From Chloroflexota bacterium (lineage in GTDB: Bacteria > Chloroflexota > Dehalococcoidia > Dehalococcoidales > WRFJ01), in NCBI GenBank assembly GCA_009778865.1, contig WRFJ01000004.1, positions 1 to 19,308 of the forward strand: a DNA stretch of 19,308 nt. Direction: 5' to 3'. Positions 1 to 6,330 of the stretch are shown here, one piece after another. The notes under the pieces were generated by a model that saw only the letters and a program-made list of their open reading frames with translations, ran no database searches and was not told the origin of the DNA. A program made the position numbers and the translations under genes. How positions within the stretch are numbered: position 1 is the first letter of the stretch; every line of letters begins with the position of its first letter.

Positions 1-1590
1 AATAGCTTCGGAAACAGCTTTAACCGCTTCGCTTTGATTAATCATCTTTTCATGAATGCGTTCTTCCATATGCACCAGTTTTTGTGCTTCTTCTTCTACC
101 ATATGTGCAATAGGAATGCCCGTCCAGGCTGACACCAATTCAGCTATTTGTTCTTCGCCAACTTTTTGAGTGATTTTTTCACTCTTAATCCACTCTCCAC
201 GAGCCTTATTATATCTTTCTTCGGTTTGTAAACGCTCAGCCTTATATTTAGCTATAGCTTCGTAGTCCTGTTTTTCAGCAGCAGCTTCTTCTTGGTCAGT
301 TAACGAGGCCAGCTCTTTGCTTAAATCTTTAACATTTTGCGGAGCACTTTCAGTATCCAAACGTACTTTAGAAGCCGCCTCATCAACGAGGTCAATAGCT
401 TTATCGGGCAGATAACGGCCGGTCATATATCTTTTGGAGAGTTTAACAGCAGCTAAAATGGCATCATCAGTGATTTCAATTTTATGATGAGCTTCATAGC
501 GCGGTTTAAGGCCGCGCAGAATCTCTATAGCATCTTCAGTATTAGGTTCATTGACGTGTACTGGCTGAAAACGCCTCTCTAAAGCCTTGTCTTTTTCTAT
601 GTTTTTAGTATACTCGTCCTGGGTAGTAGCACCTATACATTGCAGTTCGCCTCTGGCTAAAGCTGGTTTTAAGATGTTGGAGGCATCTAGTGAACCTTCG
701 GTAGCACCGGCGCCTACTACAGTATGTAGTTCATCTATAAATAAAATAACACCGCCGTTACCTTTTTCAGATGCTTCTTGGTTAGATTTTTCCACCTCAT
801 CTATGACAGCTTTAAGTCTTTCTTCAAATTCACCACGGAATTTACTGCCGGCTACCAAAGCGCCCATATCAAGGGCCATTAGGCGCTTGTTTTTTAAGCT
901 TCTGGGCACATCATCGGAAACTATTTTTTGAGCTACGCCTTCCACCACCGCCGTTTTGCCCACGCCAGCCTCACCTACCAGAACAGGATTGTTTTTAGTG
1001 CGCCGCCCTAAAATCTGCATAACACGGCGTATTTCAAAATCACGACCGATAACCGGGTCCAGCTTGCCTTTTTTAGCCTGAGCCGTAACATCTTTGGCAT
1101 ATTTTTCCAGTGAGCGATATTTACTTTCGGCACGCGGATCATCTACTTTATGAGAGCCGCGTATATTATCCAAAGCACTGTACATTTTTTCTTTAGTGCT
1201 ACCAAAAGCATTCAATATGGGGAAAACCTGTAAATCATCTATTAAAGCTAAAAATAAATGTTCTATACCGATAAATTCATCGTGCAGACGATCGGCCTCA
1301 TTTTTGGCGTGGTAAAGCATGCGCTCCACTGCTGGCGTAGAGGTAATCATATTGCCGCCCGATACTTTAGGGCTTTTCTTTATTTCCTGTTGCACGCTTT
1401 CACGTACCATATCTATATTAACGCCCATTTCATGGAAAATATCTTCGGCCAGACCTCTGGGCTGGTTTAGAAGAGAGGCCAATACATAGATAGTGTCTAT
1501 TTGTGAATTTTTATTTTCTCTGGCTACATGGGCTGCCTCATTCAGGGCATCTTTGGCCGCTTCAGTAAAACGTTCTTCAAAATTTGGCAT
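1..1590 (-). CDS. clpC: ClpC-type AAA+ unfoldase, N-terminal 530 residues (runs off left edge)
   Basis: Hsp100 ATPase that unfolds proteins, normally feeding them to the ClpP peptidase in the cytoplasm. The reading frame is open to position 1, so only residues 1-530 are visible. It opens MPNFEERFTEAAKDAL with a Clp-N repeat domain (about 1-150). The first AAA+ module follows, with Walker A GEAGVGKT near 206-213 and Walker B ILFIDELH near 281-288, the ALERRFQP segment and PDKAIDLVDEA. The middle domain is short (about 60 residues) and includes an acidic/basic UVR-like stretch (KQDYEAIAKYKAERLQ) before VSAWTGIP. ClpB would have a coiled-coil roughly twice that length, so ClpC/ClpA type is favoured. 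The second ATPase module and any ClpP-binding loop lie outside the window. It is the third gene of the dnaJ-hspR-clpC operon, starting about 20 nt after hspR, so HspR control is likely. The ATG at 1590 fits the family N-terminus; its Shine-Dalgarno is weak. Confidence 0.9.
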   Translation of the reverse strand, partial: MPNFEERFTEAAKDALNEAAHVARENKNSQIDTIYVLASLLNQPRGLAEDIFHEMGVNIDMVRESVQQEIKKSPKVSGGNMITSTPAVERMLYHAKNEADRLHDEFIGIEHLFLALIDDLQVFPILNAFGSTKEKMYSALDNIRGSHKVDDPRAESKYRSLEKYAKDVTAQAKKGKLDPVIGRDFEIRRVMQILGRRTKNNPVLVGEAGVGKTAVVEGVAQKIVSDDVPRSLKNKRLMALDMGALVAGSKFRGEFEERLKAVIDEVEKSNQEASEKGNGGVILFIDELHTVVGAGATEGSLDASNILKPALARGELQCIGATTQDEYTKNIEKDKALERRFQPVHVNEPNTEDAIEILRGLKPRYEAHHKIEITDDAILAAVKLSKRYMTGRYLPDKAIDLVDEAASKVRLDTESAPQNVKDLSKELASLTDQEEAAAEKQDYEAIAKYKAERLQTEERYNKARGEWIKSEKITQKVGEEQIAELVSAWTGIPIAHMVEEEAQKLVHMEERIHEKMINQSEAVKAVSEAI

Positions 1591-1611
1591 ATTCTTAAGT
1601 TTTTCCCCCTG

Positions 1612-1962
1612 CTATTGATTGTCCACAATAAATTTTTTTAAATGAGTATTTTCTTTGGTTAACTTGCTAACTTTTTGCTGTAAAGCATCATTATCTTTTT
1701 GCAACTCTTCTATTCTGTTTAATAAGTTAAAAATAACTTCCACGCCGGCCATATTGATACCCAGTTCATCAGAAAGACGTATGGCACGGCGTAATCTTTC
1801 AATATCATCTTCAGAATACAGACGTATATTGCCGTCGGAACGCGAGGGTGATATTACTCCTACGCTTTCATAATAGCGCAGTTTATAAGTTTGAACTCCC
1901 AGCATTTTAGCAGCTATGGAAATAACATAGCGTGGGTGCATAGTATTATCATTGTTTTTCAT
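1612..1962 (-). CDS. hspR: HspR-like MerR-family heat-shock repressor
   Basis: A 116-residue MerR-type DNA-binding protein, read as the autoregulatory repressor of the operon it sits in. The winged helix-turn-helix covers about residues 10-80, with YVISIAAKMLGV, the TYKLRYYESVGVISPSR recognition region and NIRLYSEDDIERLRR. A short leucine-rich coiled coil follows (about 85-112). MerR relatives that bind metals or drugs carry a longer effector domain, which is absent here, as in HspR. The start at 1962 has a GAGG Shine-Dalgarno 8 nt upstream, and the gene begins 12 nt after the dnaJ stop, so the two are probably co-transcribed. Position between a J-protein and an Hsp100 gene matches classical dnaJ-hspR-clp loci. 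Known HspR proteins bind HAIR sites with DnaK as co-repressor; no dnaK is in the window. A candidate operator lies at 2992-3009. A generic MerR regulator is the main alternative. Confidence 0.85.
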   Translation of the reverse strand: MKNNDNTMHPRYVISIAAKMLGVQTYKLRYYESVGVISPSRSDGNIRLYSEDDIERLRRAIRLSDELGINMAGVEVIFNLLNRIEELQKDNDALQQKVSKLTKENTHLKKFIVDNQ

Positions 1963-1974
1963 TCTATGGCCTCT

Positions 1975-2895
1975 TTACTGGCTCTGCCGGTATTGTTCCA
2001 GCAAGCTTTTTTGTTTCTCATTAAGTACCGTAGGTAAAAGAGCGTTTACCGTCACTAACAAATCGCCAAAGTTTTTAGCTTGCGGCATGCCTTTGCCTTT
2101 GAGAGTAAAAGTCTGACCGTTTTGAGTATGAGGCGGCACAGTCAGCATTAGAGTTTTGCCATCTATAGTAGAAACAGGCGTCTCGCTACCTAAAATCATC
2201 GCCTCAAAAGGCACTTTAATGCTTGTTTTAAGATTAAACCCATCAACTTCAAAACGAGCGTGTGGAATAATACGTACAACAATATATATATGACCGGCTT
2301 CGCCGCCACTAATGCCGGAGCCGCCCTTACCACGCACGCGTACTTTACCGCCGTCTTTAATGCCGGCTGGTATTTTTACTTCTATTTTCTTACCGTCGGG
2401 TAAAGAAACTTGCACCGAAGTGCCATGGCAGGCCTCTTCTAATGAGAGTGCAATAGATATCTCATAATCCTGTCCTTTAACAGGGCCGCGAGAAGCAGTT
2501 CTGCCAGTTCGGCCAAAGCTGCCACCAAGCAAATCATCAAAAATTGAACTGAAATCACCACCGACACCAGTATAAGTATAGCTGCTGTTAAAAGGATTGC
2601 CCGAACCAAAAGAACTGCTGTCTGCACCCTGACGGGGAGCACTGCCATAGCCGGCTTTTTCAAATTGCTCAGCGTGCATCCATTTATCGCCGTATTTATC
2701 GTAGGCAGCACGTTTTTTAGAATCGGCTAGTACTTCATAGGCAGCGTTAATCTGTTTAAATTTTTCTTCGGCTTCTTTATTGCCGGGATTAACATCCGGA
2801 TGATATTTACGTGCTAGACGCCTGAAAGATTTTTTAATTTCTTTTTCGTCAGCGGTTTTAGACACTTCTAGTAAATTATAATAATCTTGATCCAT
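1975..2895 (-). CDS. DnaJ/CbpA-type J-domain co-chaperone (Hsp40 without zinc finger)
   Basis: Co-chaperone expected to deliver substrates to DnaK and stimulate its ATPase in the cytoplasm. From the ATG at 2895 it is 306 residues. The J-domain occupies about 1-70 (DYYNLLEVSKTADEKEIKK, then the invariant HPD in YHPDVNPGN). A Gly/Ser/Phe-rich linker follows (about 85-145), then the two-lobed DnaJ C-terminal substrate domain (IALSLEEACHGT, LPDGKKIEVKIPAGIKDGG, LKGKGMPQ). The four CxxCxGxG zinc repeats of canonical DnaJ are missing, so this is a CbpA or type II J-protein. An upstream in-frame ATG at 2928 would add 11 residues, but the ATG at 2895 has a GAGG Shine-Dalgarno 4 nt away and gives a start matching the family (MDQDYYNLLEV). 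It is the first gene of the operon, with its own promoter at 2979-3009. Confidence 0.93.
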   Translation of the reverse strand: MDQDYYNLLEVSKTADEKEIKKSFRRLARKYHPDVNPGNKEAEEKFKQINAAYEVLADSKKRAAYDKYGDKWMHAEQFEKAGYGSAPRQGADSSSFGSGNPFNSSYTYTGVGGDFSSIFDDLLGGSFGRTGRTASRGPVKGQDYEISIALSLEEACHGTSVQVSLPDGKKIEVKIPAGIKDGGKVRVRGKGGSGISGGEAGHIYIVVRIIPHARFEVDGFNLKTSIKVPFEAMILGSETPVSTIDGKTLMLTVPPHTQNGQTFTLKGKGMPQAKNFGDLLVTVNALLPTVLNEKQKSLLEQYRQSQ

Positions 2896-2978
2896 AAAAC
2901 CTCGTTCTTTTAGACTTATCAAAAGCACAGCATTTTAAAACTGATTTATATTGAAAAGTTAATGTTTCCTGTTAATAT

Positions 2979-3009
2979 ATTATACTACTTTTTGATAATT
3001 GATTATCAA
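2979..3009 (-). promoter_or_regulatory. Promoter of the dnaJ-hspR-clpC operon
   Basis: Read on the minus strand, a perfect TATAAT lies at 2984-2979 and TTGATA at 3009-3004 serves as a plausible -35 with a 19-nt spacer (longer than ideal). The -35 falls inside the palindrome annotated separately. Transcription would start about 75 nt upstream of the dnaJ start. Confidence 0.6.
2992..3009. promoter_or_regulatory. Candidate HspR operator (HAIR-like palindrome)
   Basis: A perfect 8-bp inverted repeat with a 2-bp centre, TTGATAAT-TG-ATTATCAA, overlaps the -35 of the operon that encodes the HspR-like repressor. Described HAIR sites follow CTTGAGT-N7-ACTCAAG. This one keeps the outer TTGA/TCAA half-sites but is one base shorter between them and has A/T in place of the inner G/C. 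Function as an HspR site is inferred from position and resemblance. Confidence 0.5.
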
Positions 3010-3108
3010 GTATTTATGATAAATTTTTATTAAATTTTCTATATTTTTGTCGATAAATAATCAAAATACGCTAATAAAAATCTTCCGGCAAGCAAGATTT
3101 TGGGCGAA

Positions 3109-3145
3109 CAAAAACAATCTGCCACACAAATTGTGTGGCAGATTG
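3109..3145 (-). terminator. Rho-independent terminator of the rdhBA operon
   Basis: On the minus strand a 15-bp perfect inverted repeat with a single central base (arms CAATCTGCCACACAA and its complement, 3115-3145) is followed by TTTTTGTT. It lies about 35 nt past the rdhA stop. In the RNA the centre would open into a loop of a few bases, giving a very stable hairpin. Confidence 0.9.
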
Positions 3146-3181
3146 CTGGCAATCTTATATATTTTTTTGTTCAAATACAAT

Positions 3182-4615
3182 TTAAAGCATGCTTTGGAAA
3201 GAACCTTGCCCGAAAATAGCATCAGCTTTATAAGATTTAAAGTCACGATACCACCAGTCATTTAGTTCTTTTTCAGTCTTAGCAGCACCGTAATTCATAA
3301 AACGGTCCATAGTAGCGTAGAAACCATTAAATAAAGGAGTAATGGCGGCACTAGCACGTACAAACGGATGAATCAAAGCATCGTTTTCGTGGTTAAAGGG
3401 GCATAAACCATGGCAGGTGCCACAAGTATTAGGTGCGCCAATACCTGTGCATTTCCACCAGTGAACACGCCAGCCATTATAGCCCGGGCGGCCACCAGGG
3501 AAAGGAGCATCAAAGGTATCTCTTTTTTTACGGTCATCGCAAGCAGTAGAAGGACACATCTCAGCACATCTCATGCAGCTCTCACAAAATTTAGTGCCAC
3601 CAAAGTCAATGGGCGGTGTAGGAGCTAAAGGCATATCAGTAATGAAGAACGAAGTCTTGCGAACGATAATACCATTTGTTGGGCTCATGACATGGCCAGT
3701 GCGACCCTGTTCACCAAGACCTGAGAAAAGACCGTAGGGTATGTTCACGCGACCACCGGGGCCACTGCCGTTAGGAGAACCACCCTGTAAATAGCAGTTA
3801 TAGCCCAGAGTGGTAATAAACCTCTGCATCCAAAATTCAAACATGGCAATATCAGCATAAGCACGCTGACGTGATACATCACCCAAAGGCATTGAGAAGC
3901 CGGCACGGCCGGTAGAATCATCTTTAGTATTTTCATAGCTTTTGTGCGTGTAGTTCTGCAAAATAGTAGCTGTGAAAACATATTTCATATTGCCACTAAA
4001 CTTAATAGTAGCACTATTACCACTGCCAACAACCTCATAAGCACTGGAGGTAGTACCCCACTCTAAAGCTTTAGTGACAAATCTTTCCATTTTGTCATCT
4101 ATAACTAATGCACCACAGTTGGGAGAACCACAATAGTGAGCAAAGGAGCGTAAAGTTTGGAAGTTGTCTTCGGGCGTACCTTCCCATTTTTGAGCAGCGT
4201 TACTATTGGCAGCCATAGGCCAAGTCCAAGTGATGCTGGGAGTGCCAATAGCACTCTTGGCAGCTTGATCACGGTTTGAGCGGCCAGGAATTTTCTTGGC
4301 TCTGCCATCAGCTAGCCACTCATTAACACGGGATGAATAATCAGTAGAGGCTGACGAATCGCTGCGACTATCATTGTATGAACCATCAGCTAGATGGCCT
4401 TTAAGTACGGTCCAGTCGACTTCAGTAGTAAGGCTACCAAAATCTCTGGCTTTAACCCACCATGGATGATCTGAGCTTTTTTTGGCAGAAGCGGTTAGCT
4501 CATCTAAATCTTGAAAGGCTGGAGCTACCGCCGCAGCACCAGCTAACGCGCCAGCACCAATGCCAAGAGCTTTCATAAATTCTCTTCTAGAAAGAGTAGA
4601 ATGAAATTGCGACAT
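3182..4615 (-). CDS. rdhA: Reductive dehalogenase catalytic subunit
   Basis: Corrinoid and iron-sulfur enzyme that removes halogen from organic compounds as the terminal step of organohalide respiration, on the outer face of the membrane. The 477-residue protein has a Tat leader (SRREFMKALG, arginines at 10-11, then an Ala/Gly-rich hydrophobic stretch), the corrinoid-binding core, and two C-terminal cluster motifs. The first is C344-x2-C347-x2-C350-x3-C354-P and the second C389-x8-C398-x2-C401-x3-C405-P, as in the RdhA family. TDMPL...PIDFG just before the first motif is also typical. Length is within the Dehalococcoidia range (about 450-520). The start has an AAGGA Shine-Dalgarno about 10 nt upstream. 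It follows rdhB by 41 nt and ends at a strong terminator. The substrate cannot be read from the sequence. No regulator (MarR or two-component) is next to it, unlike many rdh loci. Confidence 0.95.
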   Translation of the reverse strand: MSQFHSTLSRREFMKALGIGAGALAGAAAVAPAFQDLDELTASAKKSSDHPWWVKARDFGSLTTEVDWTVLKGHLADGSYNDSRSDSSASTDYSSRVNEWLADGRAKKIPGRSNRDQAAKSAIGTPSITWTWPMAANSNAAQKWEGTPEDNFQTLRSFAHYCGSPNCGALVIDDKMERFVTKALEWGTTSSAYEVVGSGNSATIKFSGNMKYVFTATILQNYTHKSYENTKDDSTGRAGFSMPLGDVSRQRAYADIAMFEFWMQRFITTLGYNCYLQGGSPNGSGPGGRVNIPYGLFSGLGEQGRTGHVMSPTNGIIVRKTSFFITDMPLAPTPPIDFGGTKFCESCMRCAEMCPSTACDDRKKRDTFDAPFPGGRPGYNGWRVHWWKCTGIGAPNTCGTCHGLCPFNHENDALIHPFVRASAAITPLFNGFYATMDRFMNYGAAKTEKELNDWWYRDFKSYKADAIFGQGSFQSML

Positions 4616-4656
4616 TTTTGTTTTTCCTTTTTGTATTACTAAATTTATTTTTTATA

Positions 4657-4932
4657 TTAAGCAGCGGCAGTACTGTTGCGACGAACAGCCAACAATACAG
4701 GAATAATCAAGAAAATAAGAGCCGGTAATCCAAGAACCAATAAGAAACGCCAAGCTACAATGGGTTCGTTTTCACTGAAAGAACTCAGGAAGTTTTGGAC
4801 GGTAAACAGTAAAAGAATAGCACCGATAGCAAATAACACCCACTCCCACCATCTTACTGAAATTTTGTTGACAATTATAAGGGTGATAAGCACAGCTAAA
4901 ACAATAGCAAAAAGCAAACCTACAAAAAACAT
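4657..4932 (-). CDS. rdhB: Reductive dehalogenase membrane anchor
   Basis: Small integral membrane protein that anchors the RdhA subunit to the outer side of the cytoplasmic membrane. It has 91 residues and three hydrophobic segments: about 2-22, 28-48 (SVRWWEWVLFAIGAILLLFT) and 63-84. The tryptophan pair in VRWWEW, the QNFLSSFSENEP loop and the W...LG-PA-I segment are what I recall as RdhB hallmarks. A strong AAGGAG Shine-Dalgarno precedes the ATG at 4932 by about 10 nt. It lies upstream of rdhA in the same operon, whereas in Dehalococcoides rdhB usually follows rdhA; a B-before-A order is known from cpr loci of Firmicutes. Confidence 0.9.
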   Translation of the reverse strand: MFFVGLLFAIVLAVLITLIIVNKISVRWWEWVLFAIGAILLLFTVQNFLSSFSENEPIVAWRFLLVLGLPALIFLIIPVLLAVRRNSTAAA

Positions 4933-5046
4933 AAGACCATTACTCCTTTCTTTAAGTATTTTTATCTGTCAATAAAAATTAATTTCGCCTTAGAAAAATA
5001 ACGATATGGCAAAAACAATCATAAAAGTTAACCATTATTAAAAAGT

Positions 5047-5095
5047 ATTATAATTATATTAAGTTATGGTATCGTAAAACTATATATATTGTCAA
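5047..5095 (-). promoter_or_regulatory. Promoter region of rdhBA with tandem TATAAT boxes
   Basis: On the minus strand two perfect TATAAT hexamers sit head to tail (5058-5053 and 5052-5047). A TTGACA lies further upstream (5095-5090), too far to be the ordinary -35 for either box. The spacer region contains the reverse complement of the GGTATCGTAAAACT element at 5068-5081. The leader to rdhB would be about 105 nt. Promoter use is inferred. Confidence 0.5.
5068..5081. repeat. 14-bp element, copy 1 (rdhBA promoter side)
   Basis: GGTATCGTAAAACT. A second copy with one mismatch lies at 5240-5253 in the same orientation, next to the -10 box before purM. Copy 1 overlaps the expected -35 region of the rdhBA promoter, so it is a candidate protein-binding site. 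Confidence 0.5.
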
Positions 5096-5239
5096 TTATT
5101 CGTATTGTTTGTATTTTAGTCTTCAAAATAAAAAATGGATAAATATTGCAGTCAAATAGCTTGTACAACTTTATGGTGTTTTATTAAATTTGCAGCCCGA
5201 TATTTTGCCCCTTAAGAAGCAAAATGTTATTATTAATTT

Positions 5240-5253
5240 GGTATCGTAAGACT
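5240..5253. repeat. 14-bp element, copy 2 (purM promoter side)
   Basis: GGTATCGTAAGACT, matching copy 1 at 13 of 14 positions, 172 bp away. It ends 2 bp before the TATAAA -10 candidate of the purM operon, where a bound protein would affect transcription. Confidence 0.5.
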
Positions 5254-5255
5254 GC

Positions 5256-5261
5256 TATAAA
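5256..5261 (+). promoter_or_regulatory. -10 box candidate for purM-purH
   Basis: TATAAA is followed after 6 nt by an ATG at 5268 with no Shine-Dalgarno, so the transcript could begin at or next to that ATG. No good -35 is visible. The same layout occurs before tsaD. Confidence 0.4.
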
Positions 5262-5302
5262 GCAGATATGTTTAAAATCTTAAAGAAGCGGGGGGCACGT
5301 CC

Positions 5303-6328
5303 ATTAGCAATAAATACAACGAAGCAGGCGTCAATATAGATGCCGCCAATTATACAACTTCTTTGATTAAACAACACGTTAAACAGTCTTTGGGGCGCTT
5401 AGGCGTGCTGGCCGGACCTGGGCTTTTCGGTGGCATGTTTGAACTTAAAGGTTACCGAAATCCTGTTTTAGTTTCCTCAGCCGACGGTGTAGGTACCAAA
5501 CTGTGTATTGCCAATGCATTGGGTATTCATGATACTGTCGGCGCAGATTTAGTAAATCATTGCATCAACGATATATTTACTTGCGGAGCCGATCCTTTAT
5601 TTTTCTTAGACTATTTTGCTACTGGCAAACTCAATCCGCAGGTGTGCGCCGAGGTAATTAAAAGCATGGCCGAAGCTTGCATGCAAAATAATACAGCATT
5701 AATAGGTGGAGAAACTGCCGAAATGCCGGGTATGTACAAAGACAGCGACTATGATATTGCTGGCTTTATCGTCGGTTGCGTGGAAAAAAACGAGATCATA
5801 GACGGCCAAAAGATTAAAGAGAGCGATGTGATTTTAGCTATGCCTTCCAACGGTCTACATACCAATGGTTATTCTTTGGCACGTAAAATAATGGGTAACA
5901 GTTCTAAAGCTTTAAATACCTACCATACTGAACTTGGTAGCACTTTAGGCCAGGAATTCTTAAAAATTCATCGCTGTTATTACCGAGAACTTAAGCCTTT
6001 TACTAAATTTATCCACGGCATGGCGCACATTACCGGCGGCGGTCTAATAGAAAATACTCCGCGTATTTTACCGGATAATATTGCTGCTGAATTTGATGTT
6101 GCTTCATGGAAAATACCACCTATCTTCAAAATGATACAAAAAAAGGGTAAGGTAAATTGGCATGAAATGTACCGTGTCTTTAATATGGGTGTAGGCATGG
6201 TGGTTTTCGTCTCTAAAGAAGACAGTATTGACATACTCTCCAAACTATCCGATGCTTTTATCATAGGACGAGCTGTAGCCAGAAAGGCCAACAATAATCA
6301 GGTTATTTTAAAGGGGATTAAAAAATAA
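5303..6328 (+). CDS. purM: Phosphoribosylformylglycinamidine cyclo-ligase (AIR synthetase)
   Basis: Catalyses the ATP-dependent ring closure of FGAM to AIR, step five of purine synthesis. Family motifs are clear: DGVGTKL, the NDI-FTCGADPLFFLDY block, GGETAEMPGMY, HTNGYSLARKI, ITGGGLIENTPRILP and the EMYRVFNMGVGM segment. The start is a problem. Homology to E. coli PurM (YKDAGVDIDAGN) requires translation of YNEAGVNIDAANYT from 5315, yet that frame has no ATG, GTG or TTG between the stop at 5273 and a TTG at 5363, which would cut off about 17 conserved residues. I give the ATT at 5303 as a placeholder. The alternative is an ATG at 5268 in another frame, joined if the run of six G at 5290-5295 had one more base. 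It ends 2 nt before purH, so the two form an operon. Confidence 0.92.
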   Translation: MSNKYNEAGVNIDAANYTTSLIKQHVKQSLGRLGVLAGPGLFGGMFELKGYRNPVLVSSADGVGTKLCIANALGIHDTVGADLVNHCINDIFTCGADPLFFLDYFATGKLNPQVCAEVIKSMAEACMQNNTALIGGETAEMPGMYKDSDYDIAGFIVGCVEKNEIIDGQKIKESDVILAMPSNGLHTNGYSLARKIMGNSSKALNTYHTELGSTLGQEFLKIHRCYYRELKPFTKFIHGMAHITGGGLIENTPRILPDNIAAEFDVASWKIPPIFKMIQKKGKVNWHEMYRVFNMGVGMVVFVSKEDSIDILSKLSDAFIIGRAVARKANNNQVILKGIKK

Positions 6329-6330
6329 TC

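Noticed and set aside
2439..2711. 90-codon frame inside the dnaJ gene, and similar frames inside purH, rdhA and tsaD
   Set aside because: They are shadows of well-supported genes, without their own ribosome binding sites or family matches.
3141..3154. Riboswitch (for example cobalamin) near the dehalogenase operon
   Set aside because: The rdhBA leader (4933-5047) is only about 105 nt and AT-rich, with no cobalamin-box-like segment that I can see; the structures found lie at the 3' end.
3047..3265. Overlapping short open frames on both strands around 3047-3265
   Set aside because: They arise from the near-perfect palindrome of the rdhA terminator and from the end of rdhA; no Shine-Dalgarno and no recognisable product.
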